A DNA stretch of 64,000 nt from Bacillus sp. FJAT-27264 (GTDB taxonomy: Bacteria > Bacillota > Bacilli > Paenibacillales > Paenibacillaceae): the NCBI RefSeq assembly GCF_001682855.1, contig NZ_MAQW01000032.1, positions 62,001 through 126,000 of the forward strand, written 5' to 3'. Positions 54,231-63,910 of this stretch are shown piece after piece; position 1 is the first letter of the stretch; the number at the start of each line of letters is the position of its first letter. A model generated the notes under the pieces. It did not search any database, was not told the origin of the DNA, and worked only from the letters and a program-made list of their open reading frames with translations. The translations under genes were made by a program, and so were the position numbers.

Positions 54231-55727
54231 ATGAGCAGCAGACAAACCGAAACAGACGTTATTTTAATTGGTGCCGGAATCATGAGTGCGACGTTGGGGA
54301 CATTGTTGAAAGAATTAGTACCTGATTGGAAAATTACAGTGTTTGAGAAGCTGGCTAGCGCAGGAGAGGAAAGCTCCAACGAATGGAATAATGCGGGAAC
54401 GGGGCATGCTGCACTGTGTGAGCTTAACTACACGACCGAAAAACCGGACGGAACGATAGATATCAGCAAGGCTGTTATCGTGAATGAACACTTTCAAGAT
54501 TCCATGCAGTTTTGGTCTTATCTTGTGAACCGTGATCTGATTCGTAATCCGCAAGACTTTATTATGCCATTGCCACATATGAGCATGGTACTCGGAGAGA
54601 AGAATGTAGCGTTCCTGAAGCAACGTTTTAAAGCGCTCTCAAACCACCCGTTATTTCAAGGTATGGAATTCTCCGAAGATCCGAAACAATTGCAGCAATG
54701 GATACCGCTTATTATGAAGGATCGGCCATTGAATGAACCGATCGGAGCCACTAAAATCGACACTGGTACGGATGTTAACTTTGGCGCTTTAACGCGCATG
54801 CTGTTCAAACATTTAAAGAGTAAGAATGTCGATATTCACTACAAGCATGGTGTCGAAGATATTAGACGAACCAGCGAAGGCTTGTGGGAACTGAAGGTAC
54901 GGAATGATAGGGGTCAAGTTGAACGCCGTACGGCAAAATTTGTCTTTATCGGCGGCGGGGGAGGCAGTCTTCCTTTGCTGCAAAAATCCGGTATCCCTGA
55001 AAGCAAGCATATCGGGGGATTCCCGATCAGCGGGCTGTTCATGGTGTGTAACAATCCAGAAGTTGTAGCCCAGCATCATGCCAAAGTATACGGCAAAGCG
55101 AAGGTCGGTGCACCGCCGATGTCCGTTCCGCATCTGGACACCAGATTTATCGATAATAAAAAATCACTACTCTTTGGGCCGTTTGCCGGTTTCTCACCCA
55201 AGTTTTTGAAGACTGGTTCGATGTTTGATTTGCTCGGTTCTGTAAAACCCAATAATGTGCTAACGATGTTAGCGGCAGGTGCCAAAAATCTGTCCCTGAC
55301 GAAATACCTAATCCAGCAAGTGATGCTTTCGAAAGAACAACGTATGGAAGAGCTGCGGGAGTTCATCCCAAATGCCAAAAACGAGGACTGGGATCTATTG
55401 GTGTCAGGCCAGCGGGTACAGGTCATCAAAGATACCGCGGCCGGTAAAGGAACACTTCAATTTGGTACAGAGGTGGTTTGTGCCGGTGACGGATCGGTTG
55501 CCGCATTGCTCGGCGCTTCCCCAGGTGCTTCGACTGCCGTTTCCGTCATGCTTGAGGTGATCGAGAAATGCTTCCCGCAACATCTCAAAGAGTGGGAACC
55601 CAAAATAAAAGAAATGATTCCTTCTTATGGTGTGTCACTGGTGGAAAACCCTGATCTAATCCAAGAAATTCATACTTCTACAGCTAAGACTCTGGGTTTA
55701 AGCGGTGAACGGCAACCCGTCAGGTAG
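54231..55727 (+). CDS. mqo: Malate:quinone oxidoreductase
   Basis: The 498-residue FAD enzyme oxidises malate to oxaloacetate and passes electrons to the quinone pool at the inner face of the membrane. The N-terminal dinucleotide fold (VILIGAGIMSATLGTLLKEL) and the Mqo signature SSNEWNNAGTGHAALCELNYT are present. GGGGGSLPLLQKSGIPE follows at about 245, and length is that of the family (about 490-500). Start ATG follows a modest GGGCGG. Single gene with its own promoter and terminator. Confidence 0.95.
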   Translation: MSSRQTETDVILIGAGIMSATLGTLLKELVPDWKITVFEKLASAGEESSNEWNNAGTGHAALCELNYTTEKPDGTIDISKAVIVNEHFQDSMQFWSYLVNRDLIRNPQDFIMPLPHMSMVLGEKNVAFLKQRFKALSNHPLFQGMEFSEDPKQLQQWIPLIMKDRPLNEPIGATKIDTGTDVNFGALTRMLFKHLKSKNVDIHYKHGVEDIRRTSEGLWELKVRNDRGQVERRTAKFVFIGGGGGSLPLLQKSGIPESKHIGGFPISGLFMVCNNPEVVAQHHAKVYGKAKVGAPPMSVPHLDTRFIDNKKSLLFGPFAGFSPKFLKTGSMFDLLGSVKPNNVLTMLAAGAKNLSLTKYLIQQVMLSKEQRMEELREFIPNAKNEDWDLLVSGQRVQVIKDTAAGKGTLQFGTEVVCAGDGSVAALLGASPGASTAVSVMLEVIEKCFPQHLKEWEPKIKEMIPSYGVSLVENPDLIQEIHTSTAKTLGLSGERQPVR

Positions 55728-55746
55728 ACTGTGTATAAAAATAAGC

Positions 55747-55797
55747 AAAATAGCCTTCGTTCCTGGATTCCATGGAATGAGGGCTATTTGTTTTTCT
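55747..55797 (+). terminator. Terminator after mqo
   Basis: AAATAGCC-TC-TTCC pairs with GGAA-GA-GGCTATTT and is followed by GTTTTTC. Confidence 0.85.
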
Positions 55798-55967
55798 GAA
55801 AATTACCAGCGGACCGAGTAGATAGGGACTTGTATCAGATTTTCTGAATGAAAACTAGAAAAACTCTATTGGACGCGAGGAGGTAAGGATGCTACAGTTT
55901 TTATAATTCATACTAAAACAACCGGATTATAATGTTTTAGTGAAATCATATGAAGGAGGGATAGCAC

Positions 55968-57029
55968 ATGAAATTCGCTTTATTCAGTCTGATGCTTAAT
56001 CTTCCGAATGCTCTTACGGGTGAGGCCTTCACCACACAACAAAAATTTCAGAACGTGCTAAAGCAGGCAGAGCTTGCTGAGAAGCTAGGCTTTGATGCTT
56101 ACGGCGTAGGCGAACGACACGGAGCGCCGTTCTTATCCTCATCTCCACCGGTTGTTCTAACTGCAATTGCAGCCAGAACGAGTCGAATTCGCCTGCTTAC
56201 GACAGTGACCGTACTGAGTGTACTGGATCCCGTGCGGGTAGCCGAGGATTATGCCACGCTGGATCATCTGTCGGGTGGACGGCTGGAACTGATCATTGGC
56301 AAAGGTAACGATCCGCGCCACTATCCGCTTTTCGGAATTAAGGAAGAGGAGCAGTGGGAATCCCTTGCTGAGCGCTATGAGTTGCTCAAGCGGCTGTGGA
56401 GCGAAGAAAACGTCACTTGGCAGGGACGCTACCGGACGCCGCTGGATAAGGTGACGACACAACCCCGGCCATACCAGAAATCCATTCCGGTATGGCATGG
56501 CAGTGCCTCTAGTCCGCTATCTACCGAGCTTGCAGCGAAGTACGGGGAGCCGATCTTCTCGTCAAATGGCTTTCACCCGATGGCCAAGTACAAGGCCTTA
56601 ATTGACCACTACCGTGAACGTTGGGAGTACTATGGGCATGATCCGAAAGATGCTGTCGTCGGAGCGGGTGGTGGCAGTCTATATTTGGCGGATACGAAGG
56701 AAGAGGCAATCCGTAGATATAAGCCTTATTATGAGGCATTCAGCTCGACAGATTCGGCGAAGCATAATCAATCGCCATTCAAGAGCCTTGAAGATACAGT
56801 AGAGAACGGTCCAACGCTGGTTGGCAGTCCAGAGAGTGTAATCGAAAAGGTGCTGACTTACCACCGTGCCTATGGACATCAGGTGCTTAGCATCGGTGCG
56901 GACGGCTTGAGCGAAGCTGAGCAGCTTGAGCAAATAGAGCGGTTCGCTAAGGATGTTATGCCAGTTCTACGGCGAGAAATTCCCAGCACGGTGTGGGACG
57001 GTAAGGCACTGACTTTGCAGCAGGCATAA
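55968..57029 (+). CDS. Luciferase-like flavin monooxygenase, copy 1
   Basis: The 353-residue product is an LLM-class flavin-dependent oxidoreductase (bacterial luciferase-like TIM barrel). It shows FDAYGVGERH near 45, LLTTVTVLSVLDPVRVAEDYATLD near 80-103, and GRLELIIGKG. These enzymes use FMNH2 and oxygen, often to release sulfite, or to oxidise sulfides or amines. Start ATG follows GAAGGAGG; TATAAT at 55928 may be the -10 box. First of a six-gene operon, it is clearly paralogous to the last gene. Confidence 0.9.
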   Translation: MKFALFSLMLNLPNALTGEAFTTQQKFQNVLKQAELAEKLGFDAYGVGERHGAPFLSSSPPVVLTAIAARTSRIRLLTTVTVLSVLDPVRVAEDYATLDHLSGGRLELIIGKGNDPRHYPLFGIKEEEQWESLAERYELLKRLWSEENVTWQGRYRTPLDKVTTQPRPYQKSIPVWHGSASSPLSTELAAKYGEPIFSSNGFHPMAKYKALIDHYRERWEYYGHDPKDAVVGAGGGSLYLADTKEEAIRRYKPYYEAFSSTDSAKHNQSPFKSLEDTVENGPTLVGSPESVIEKVLTYHRAYGHQVLSIGADGLSEAEQLEQIERFAKDVMPVLRREIPSTVWDGKALTLQQA

Positions 57030-57078
57030 GTTCAAAGCATAGTCTACTAGAACGTTTAAGAGAAAAGGGGAGCTGAGT

Positions 57079-58731
57079 ATGAAGAGACAACGGTTTATCA
57101 AATGGGCGACTTATGTATCGTTAACGGCGGCATTGACATTGGTCATGGCAGGCTGCGCGGCCAAAGGCGGAGAAGCGACTAGCTCTACCGATTCTTCTGC
57201 AGCGGCTCCAGCGGTTGCTAAGCCCGTGGAAGGCGGGGAGCTGACCTACGCGCTGGCGACATCTCCTGACACGCTCGATCCGGGAGCAAGCGGCTTCGCG
57301 GTATCGCATCGGGTGTTCCGAAATATCACGGATAGCCTCGTCGTTCAGCTTCAGGATGGAAGCTTCCAGCCTTGGCTGGCAACGGAGTGGACGAAATCGG
57401 AAGACGGCAAGACGTATACGTTCAAGCTGCGTCAGGACGTCAAGTTCCAGGATGGAACGCCATTCAATGCAGCGGCTGTCAAAGCGAATTTTGACCATAT
57501 TACGACCTCGGCTAGAGGTCAGGCCAAATCCCTGATCGGTCCTTTTGAATCGGCGGAGGTGGTGGATGACTATACCATCAAGTTAATCCTATCCCAGCCG
57601 TTCGAGCCGTTCCTTAGCGGGCTGAGCTCAGCGTTCCTCGGCATCTCTTCACCACAGGCCATACAGCAGTATGGTGATCAATATGGTAAGCATCCCGTAG
57701 GCACGGGGCCGTTCAAATTTGTCAGTTGGACGGAGAACGACGAAATCGATCTGGAGAAGAATCCTGACTACAACTGGGGGCCACCAACTGCGGATAACAG
57801 AGGACCATCGCATCTGGATAAACTGACGTTCAAGATTGTGCCGGAAGAGGCGACACGGATCGGTAGCGTACAAAGCGGGCAGCTGCTGGCTGCAGAAGCG
57901 GTTCCACCTCAGAACATTGCCGCACTTAAAAATGATCCTCAGTTCCAGGTGGACCAGGCGATCACGAACGGAACAGCCTTCTCCCTCTATTTCAATTTGA
58001 AGAGTGACATTTGGAGTGATATCAAGGCGCGCCAAGCTGTTCAGCTTGCGGTCGACGTCGATACCATCGTCAAAACCTTGTACCTCGGTACATACGACCG
58101 GGCTTGGTCGTCCATTACACCAGGGCTACTCGGATATGATACATCGCTTGAGAACAAGATCAAACCCGATCTTGATAAGGCAAACCAGCTGCTGGATGAA
58201 GCAGGCTGGAAGAAAGGTGCGGACGGCATTCGTGAGAAGGACGGCAAGAAGCTGATTCTCCGATATCTTGATGGTTCGCCGAACCGTGAGAAGCGTAACG
58301 ACATCGCAGCCATCGTCCAGCAGCAATTGAAAGCGATCGGCGTCAATGTGACACTTAACATTACAAAGGATACGAGTACACCACTGAAGGAAGGCAACTT
58401 CGATCTGTTTGGCAATTCCCAGGTGAAGGCTGATCCTGACGTGATGCGGAGCATTTTCCAGTCCGGCAAGGAATACGCCAACGGCGGCACGAACTGGTCG
58501 AATCTGTCCGATCCTGAAGTCGACAAGCTGCTTGATCTCGGCTCAGAGGAGTCTGATTTGGAGAAGCGGAAAGAAGCCTACACCAAAATCCAGCAATATC
58601 TGATTGATCATGCTGTTATCCTCCCAATCTATGTATTCCCTTATACGGTAGCCCATCCGAAAACGGTCGAAGGTCTGAAATTCGATCTGCTCGGGTATCC
58701 GCAATTTTACGATGTAAGCATCCATAAATAA
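57079..58731 (+). CDS. Oligopeptide/nickel-type ABC solute-binding lipoprotein
   Basis: The 550-residue lipoprotein has lipobox LVMAGC (Cys 26) and the family-5 binding fold: LATSPDTLDPGA, the LATEWTKSEDGKTYTFKLRQ region near 100, and GTGPFKFVSW near 215. Family members bind peptides, opines, glutathione or nickel. Encoded next to two monooxygenases, it probably binds a compound that those enzymes then oxidise. The start follows AAAGGGGAGC. Spaced 49 bases after the first gene. Confidence 0.92.
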   Translation: MKRQRFIKWATYVSLTAALTLVMAGCAAKGGEATSSTDSSAAAPAVAKPVEGGELTYALATSPDTLDPGASGFAVSHRVFRNITDSLVVQLQDGSFQPWLATEWTKSEDGKTYTFKLRQDVKFQDGTPFNAAAVKANFDHITTSARGQAKSLIGPFESAEVVDDYTIKLILSQPFEPFLSGLSSAFLGISSPQAIQQYGDQYGKHPVGTGPFKFVSWTENDEIDLEKNPDYNWGPPTADNRGPSHLDKLTFKIVPEEATRIGSVQSGQLLAAEAVPPQNIAALKNDPQFQVDQAITNGTAFSLYFNLKSDIWSDIKARQAVQLAVDVDTIVKTLYLGTYDRAWSSITPGLLGYDTSLENKIKPDLDKANQLLDEAGWKKGADGIREKDGKKLILRYLDGSPNREKRNDIAAIVQQQLKAIGVNVTLNITKDTSTPLKEGNFDLFGNSQVKADPDVMRSIFQSGKEYANGGTNWSNLSDPEVDKLLDLGSEESDLEKRKEAYTKIQQYLIDHAVILPIYVFPYTVAHPKTVEGLKFDLLGYPQFYDVSIHK

Positions 58732-58751
58732 TCGGGGAGGAGGCCAATGAA

Positions 58752-59678
58752 ATGGCCGGAACCATTGTAACGCGATTGCTCACTTCGCTGCTCGTTGTGG
58801 TCGGTTCGTCGATGCTTGTCTTCCTCATCATGTATGTACTGCCCGGTGATCCGGTGCTGCAGATGCTGGATGGCAATGCGACATCGCCTGAGGCCATTGC
58901 CGATTTGCGCCATCAACTCGGATTGGATCAGCCGTTCTATGAGCAATTCTCCCGCTACTTCATCCATTTGCTGCAAGGAGATTTCGGCCATTCGCGGATT
59001 ACACAAGATCCGGTTCTGCCTAAAATCCTCGAGCAGGTTCCGGCTACGCTAGCGCTTACTTTCGTCAGCGCTGCTGTCTCCATCGTGGTTGGCATTCTTC
59101 TCGGCGTCTTGTCTGCGATCCACCGGAACGGCATCATCGACGTGCTGGCACGGTTTGTTGGCCTATTCGGCATATCGATGCCGTCGTTCTGGACGGGGAT
59201 TCTGCTGCTACTGCTGTTCTCCATTAAGCTGGGCTGGTTTCCGGCGATGGGCTCTGGAAGCTGGAAAACACTCGTGCTGCCCGGCATTGCGCTTGGGCTC
59301 GTAGGTGCAGGTTTTATCGTCCGGATGGTCCGCAATACGATGCTTGAGATCATGAGTGAGCCGTTCATCCTGACCCTACGCGCCAAAGGGCTTGCGGAAC
59401 GTGCGGTCATGTATCGTCATGCGCTGCGCAATTCCTTGATTCCTGCATTGACGATGATTGGGGTCATGATCGGCGAGTTGCTGAGCGGGACGGTCGTGAT
59501 CGAGACAGTGTTCGCTCGGCAAGGGATCGGCCGTATCCTCGCTGATGCAATCATGGCAAAGGATATACCGGTGGTGCAGGGCGTTGTTTTTTTCACCGCG
59601 ATCATCTATGTGTCCGTGAACGTGCTGGTAGACATTTCGTATTCGTTAGTTGATCCGCGCATCCGGCGGTCGACCTAA
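58752..59678 (+). CDS. ABC permease, DppB/OppB type
   Basis: The 308-residue protein has six helices, the N-terminal VVVGSSMLVFLIMYVLPGDP typical of DppB/OppB, and the permease loop TLRAKGLAERAVMYRHALRNSLIP near 215. The start is the ATG at 58752 (AGGAGG at 9 bases); an ATG at 58747 is out of frame. Forms the channel with the next gene product. Confidence 0.94.
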   Translation: MAGTIVTRLLTSLLVVVGSSMLVFLIMYVLPGDPVLQMLDGNATSPEAIADLRHQLGLDQPFYEQFSRYFIHLLQGDFGHSRITQDPVLPKILEQVPATLALTFVSAAVSIVVGILLGVLSAIHRNGIIDVLARFVGLFGISMPSFWTGILLLLLFSIKLGWFPAMGSGSWKTLVLPGIALGLVGAGFIVRMVRNTMLEIMSEPFILTLRAKGLAERAVMYRHALRNSLIPALTMIGVMIGELLSGTVVIETVFARQGIGRILADAIMAKDIPVVQGVVFFTAIIYVSVNVLVDISYSLVDPRIRRST

Positions 59679-59707
59679 GAAGTCGCATAGAGGGGGGAGA
59701 AACCAGA

Positions 59708-60592
59708 ATGAAAGATGCAACTGCGCTTAAGCCACTGTGGAAAAGCGAAAGAAAACGACCTGCAAGGTCATGGCATCTCGGCGTATCTGATTTGTTTCTA
59801 TACGCGGCAGAATTGGTTGTGCTGTTTCTGATCGTTTGTGCGATTGTGCCGGGGTGGGTCGCGCCCTATTCCCCCACGATGATGGATGCGGCTCAGTTGC
59901 TGCAACCGCCCAGCGCCCAGCACTTACTGGGAACCGATTATTTCGGAAGAGATGTGTTCAGTCTGATCGTCTACGGAAGCCGGGATTCGCTGCTGATCGG
60001 TCTGGCTTCCGTCATCGTGGGTGGTCTGACTGGTGGTATTCTCGGGGCCTTCTCCGGCTATGTCGGAGGATGGATCGATCAAGTCATCATGCGTATTATC
60101 GAGGTTCTGATGACGATACCGGGGATTCTGTTGGCGCTGGCGATTGCTGCTGCCATCGGGCCCAGCTTGATTAACGTCGTACTGGCAATAGCCGCAGGAA
60201 CGATTCCGCGCTATGCAAGGGTGATGCGTAGCCAGGTGCTTAGCGTCAAGAACCGGGCGTTCGTTACAGCCTCCCGTTCTATCGGAAGCACGGGGTTTCG
60301 CATTTTCCGCAAGCATGTGCTGCCCAACTCGCTGGCACCGTTTCTTGTTATGGCGACAATAGGCATCGGCACCTCCATTCTGACTGGATCGGGGCTTAGC
60401 TTTCTCGGGCTTGGGGTCATCAAGGAAATTCCAGACTGGGGCACTGTGCTGGCACAGGGACGCGGGTATTTGACGGTAGCCTGGTGGATTTGTACGTTCC
60501 CAGGGCTTGCTATTGCGCTATTCGTACTGGCTATCAACATCATTGGAGACCGGCTGCGGGATAAGCTGGATCCGAGAAAAAGCGGCGCCTGA
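59708..60592 (+). CDS. ABC permease, DppC/OppC type
   Basis: The 294-residue protein shows the OppC-type features HLLGTDYFGRDVFSLIVYGS near 75 and the loop SRSIGSTGFRIFRKHVLPNS near 185, with six helices. Start ATG follows GGGGGGAG. It is paired with the DppB-type gene 29 bases upstream. Confidence 0.94.
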   Translation: MKDATALKPLWKSERKRPARSWHLGVSDLFLYAAELVVLFLIVCAIVPGWVAPYSPTMMDAAQLLQPPSAQHLLGTDYFGRDVFSLIVYGSRDSLLIGLASVIVGGLTGGILGAFSGYVGGWIDQVIMRIIEVLMTIPGILLALAIAAAIGPSLINVVLAIAAGTIPRYARVMRSQVLSVKNRAFVTASRSIGSTGFRIFRKHVLPNSLAPFLVMATIGIGTSILTGSGLSFLGLGVIKEIPDWGTVLAQGRGYLTVAWWICTFPGLAIALFVLAINIIGDRLRDKLDPRKSGA

Positions 60593-60612
60593 CTGGCGGA
60601 AGGAGGCAGTAT

Positions 60613-62670
60613 ATGACCCGGCCCTTGCTGGAAATCGAAAGCTTGAAGGTTGAATTCCAGGCATCCGGCGGCACACTTGTGCCGATCGCGGATGTCTCCT
60701 TTGATATCGGTCGAGGTGAGACGGTATGTCTGGTCGGTGAATCCGGCAGCGGTAAGACGATTACGTCCAAAGCCATCATGCGTTTGACCGACTTCGACCG
60801 GGGGCGCATCGCGGCGGGCAGTGTTAAGCTGGACGGTCAAGAGTTAACGACGCTCCCCCAGAACTTGCTGCGGGCCATTCGCGGCAAAAAAATCGCGATG
60901 ATCTTCCAGGAGCCGATGGCGGCGTTCGATCCCGTCTTTACGATTGGTGCCCAGCTTGTGGAGACGATTCGCCGTCACGACAAGCGCAGCGTGAAGGAAG
61001 CCCGGGCGCATGCGGAGGAGTTACTTCGCCGCGTCGGCTTCCCGGAGCCGAAGCTACGCCTTGCGCAATACCCGAATGAGTTATCCGGGGGGATGCTCCA
61101 ACGGGCAATGATTGCCATGGCGCTCGCCTGTGGACCGGAGCTTCTAATCGCAGATGAGCCGACAACAGCGCTCGATGTCACGATTCAGGCGCAGATTCTC
61201 AAGCTATTGAACGAGCTGAAGGCGGAATACGGGATGTCCATTCTGCTGATCACCCATGACCTGGGGATCGCGGCCGAGATGGCTGATCGGATGATCGTCA
61301 TGTATGCCGGACGGATCGTAGAGCAGGCACCGGCAGCCCGCCTGTTCGAGCAGCCGCATCACCCTTACACAGCGGGGCTGCTGCGTTCCATTACGACGAT
61401 GGACAGCGACCGCAGCGCGGCGCTGTATACCATTGAAGGCACGCCGCCCAATGTGGCGGAATTCCCTTCCGGCTGCCGGTTTCATCCCCGCTGCCCGCTG
61501 GCTACCGACCAATGCCGTACTGAGGTGCCGCCGCTGGCGGGAGAGGACGGCCATGAAGCAGCTTGCTGGCATACGGATAAGCTTCTGAACGATCAGGACA
61601 TCGGTCAGGTAGCGGAGCGCCGGACAGTACTACTGAGTGCTTCGGGGACGATAGCTGAGTCCCATAAAACGTCGTTTCCAAGTGTCGCAGCTGAAGCGCT
61701 AACGAAGGCGCCACCGCTATTTGAGGTTTCCGGATTAACGAAGCATTATCCAGTTAAAGGGCCCTTCGGCTTGACCAAGGCCGTCGTCCATGCAGTGGAT
61801 GACGTTTCCTTCACGATTCGCAAAGGAGAGACTTTTGGGCTTGTCGGCGAATCCGGCAGTGGCAAATCTACGCTCGGGCGCGTCCTGATTCAGCTGGAGC
61901 AGGCCAGTGCTGGCCGCGTCTTATTCAGCGGCGAAGACCTGACGGATATGAACGCTGCGAGGCGCCGTGATGTCCGCCGGGATATGCAGATGATTTTCCA
62001 AGATCCATATGGCTCGGTCAACCCAAGATGGACGATTGGTGAGACCATTGCCGAACCGTTAGTCGTGCATGAATCGCTGCCTGCTGCGCAGCGGAAACAA
62101 CGTGTGGAAGGGCTGCTGCAGCTAGTGGGTCTGAACCCGGCTTGGGCTGACCGCTACCCGCATGAATTTTCGGGCGGGCAGCGCCAGCGGATCGGGATTG
62201 CCCGCGCAATCGCTTTGCAGCCGAAGTTCGTGCTGGCAGACGAAGCTGTGTCCGCACTTGACGTGTCGGTACAGGCTCAGATCGTCAACTTAATGCAGAA
62301 TCTCCAGAGCACGCTCGGCTTAACCTACGTATTTATCGCACACGGTCTTAATATCGTCCGGCATGTGTCGTCACGCATCGGGGTCATGTATCTTGGCAAG
62401 CTGGTCGAGGTCGCGCCGGCAGATGAATTATTCCAGCACCCGGCCCATCCCTACACAGCTGCGCTGATTGCGTCCATTCCTTGGCCGGACCCCAGCCGCA
62501 AAAGGGAATTCGTCTCCATTCAAGGAGAAATCCCCTCGCCGATGTCTCCGCCCTCTGGGTGCAGATTTCATACGCGCTGTCCAGTGGCTACGGCAAGGTG
62601 TCGGGAAGAGGAGCCGAAGCTTGCCGACATTGGCAGTGGCCATGCGGCAGCCTGTCATTATCCGCTCTAA
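60613..62670 (+). CDS. Fused double ABC ATPase, OppD-OppF in one chain
   Basis: The 685-residue protein has two complete ATPase halves. The first has Walker A GESGSGKT near 40, ABC signature LSGGM near 157 (one residue from consensus Q) and Walker B LLIADEPTT near 180. It ends in an OppD-type Cys cluster FHPRCPLATDQC. The second half begins near 370 with GESGSGKSTLGR, signature FSGGQRQR, Walker B VLADEAVSALD (Glu then Ala instead of Pro), and a second CRFHTRCPVATARC cluster that may bind an iron-sulfur centre. Separate genes are the usual form; fusions are known. The start follows GGAGGC. Confidence 0.94.
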   Translation: MTRPLLEIESLKVEFQASGGTLVPIADVSFDIGRGETVCLVGESGSGKTITSKAIMRLTDFDRGRIAAGSVKLDGQELTTLPQNLLRAIRGKKIAMIFQEPMAAFDPVFTIGAQLVETIRRHDKRSVKEARAHAEELLRRVGFPEPKLRLAQYPNELSGGMLQRAMIAMALACGPELLIADEPTTALDVTIQAQILKLLNELKAEYGMSILLITHDLGIAAEMADRMIVMYAGRIVEQAPAARLFEQPHHPYTAGLLRSITTMDSDRSAALYTIEGTPPNVAEFPSGCRFHPRCPLATDQCRTEVPPLAGEDGHEAACWHTDKLLNDQDIGQVAERRTVLLSASGTIAESHKTSFPSVAAEALTKAPPLFEVSGLTKHYPVKGPFGLTKAVVHAVDDVSFTIRKGETFGLVGESGSGKSTLGRVLIQLEQASAGRVLFSGEDLTDMNAARRRDVRRDMQMIFQDPYGSVNPRWTIGETIAEPLVVHESLPAAQRKQRVEGLLQLVGLNPAWADRYPHEFSGGQRQRIGIARAIALQPKFVLADEAVSALDVSVQAQIVNLMQNLQSTLGLTYVFIAHGLNIVRHVSSRIGVMYLGKLVEVAPADELFQHPAHPYTAALIASIPWPDPSRKREFVSIQGEIPSPMSPPSGCRFHTRCPVATARCREEEPKLADIGSGHAAACHYPL

Positions 62671-62707
62671 TCCATCCCCATTTTCATCTTAAGGAGGCCA
62701 TCTGACT

Positions 62708-63793
62708 ATGAAATTCGCATTGATGAGCTTGCTGCTCAATACGCCCAACGCCCTGACGGGAGAATCGTTCACGACACAGGAGAAATTCCAGAACGTGCTG
62801 AAGCAGGCTGTGTTGGCCGAGGAGCTGGGCTTTGACGCCTACGGCGTAGGTGAACGACATAGCGCACCATTCATCGCTTCATCGCCGCCAGTTATACTTA
62901 CTGCTATTGCCGCGAGAACCTCTCGTATCCGTCTGCTGACGACCGTGACGGTCCTTAGCGTACTCGATCCGGTCCGGGTGGCGGAGGATTATGCGACACT
63001 CGATCATCTTTCGGGTGGACGAATCGAGCTGATCATCGGCAAAGGCAACGACGCGAGCCATTATCCGCTCTTCGGCATTTCTGAGGAGGAGCAGTGGGAA
63101 TCACTTGCGGAACGGTATGCACTGCTAAAGCGGTTATGGAGCGAGGAAAATGTTAGCTGGCAGGGGCGCTATCGCACGCCACTGGAGAATGTCACGACCC
63201 AGCCGCGGCCGTTCCAGCAGCCGATTCCGATCTGGCACGGAAGCGCCTCAAGCACGCATTCGACGGAGCTGGCCGCTAAATACGGCGAGCCGTTGTTCTC
63301 CTCCAATACGATCCACCGCCAGTCCAAGTACACAGCCCTGATCGAGCATTACCGCGAGCGGTTGGCTTTTTATGGTCATGATCCCGCGAAGGCAGTCATC
63401 GGTTCAGGCGCGGGCGGCGCTATTTTTATAGCTAATACGACCGAAGAGGCGATCAAGAAATTCCGGCCTTATTATGATGCGTTCCATGGCAGGCTGAAAG
63501 CTCCGCACGATCTGTCGCCTTTCCGGGATCTTGAAGACAATATCGAGAATGGTCCGATTCTGGTCGGCAGTGCCGAGCATGTGATTGAGAAAATACTGCG
63601 CTATAACAAGGCGTTTGGCAATCAGGTGCTAAGTATCAGCGTGGACGGCTTGACGGAATCGGAACAGCGCGAGCAGGCGGCACGCTTCGCCGAAGAGGTT
63701 GCTCCTACCCTGCGGCGCGAGATCAAGAGCTCGGTATGGAATGATGTGAACCCAGCAGTGGAAAAGGAAGCCGTTCAGGAGCCCGCCGTATAG
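62708..63793 (+). CDS. Luciferase-like flavin monooxygenase, copy 2
   Basis: The 361-residue protein is very like the first gene of the operon: GFDAYGVGERHSAPF, LLTTVTVLSVLDPVRVAED, GNDASHYPLFGISEEEQWES. The two diverge more in residues 190-280 and at the C-terminus, consistent with different substrates or partners. The start follows AAGGAGGCC, 37 bases after the ATPase gene, so it is co-transcribed. No flavin reductase gene is in the window. Confidence 0.92.
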   Translation: MKFALMSLLLNTPNALTGESFTTQEKFQNVLKQAVLAEELGFDAYGVGERHSAPFIASSPPVILTAIAARTSRIRLLTTVTVLSVLDPVRVAEDYATLDHLSGGRIELIIGKGNDASHYPLFGISEEEQWESLAERYALLKRLWSEENVSWQGRYRTPLENVTTQPRPFQQPIPIWHGSASSTHSTELAAKYGEPLFSSNTIHRQSKYTALIEHYRERLAFYGHDPAKAVIGSGAGGAIFIANTTEEAIKKFRPYYDAFHGRLKAPHDLSPFRDLEDNIENGPILVGSAEHVIEKILRYNKAFGNQVLSISVDGLTESEQREQAARFAEEVAPTLRREIKSSVWNDVNPAVEKEAVQEPAV

Positions 63794-63850
63794 GCCGGTG
63801 AATGACGGGAATCTTTTAGCAGAACGAGATGAATTATGGACATGGAGGGT

Positions 63851-63897
63851 TTTCTGCACATTTTATAGAATTGTACTATTTATAAAATGTGTAGAAA
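63851..63897. repeat. Long inverted repeat between operon end and next gene
   Basis: TTTCTGCACATTTTATA (63851-63867) pairs with TATAAAATGTGTAGAAA (63881-63897). The 17-base arms have a single G-T wobble and a 13-base loop. There is no T-tract. It sits directly before the putative gene start at 63911 and could be an operator or the stem of an RNA leader. Confidence 0.65.
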
Positions 63898-63910
63898 GCA
63901 GGTCCTAAAT

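Noticed and set aside
55870..55920. Five-codon leader peptide (MLQFL) behind a strong GGAGG before the monooxygenase operon
   Set aside because: The ribosome site is good, but the peptide is too short to judge and lies upstream of the likely TATAAT at 55928, so it may not be on the transcript.
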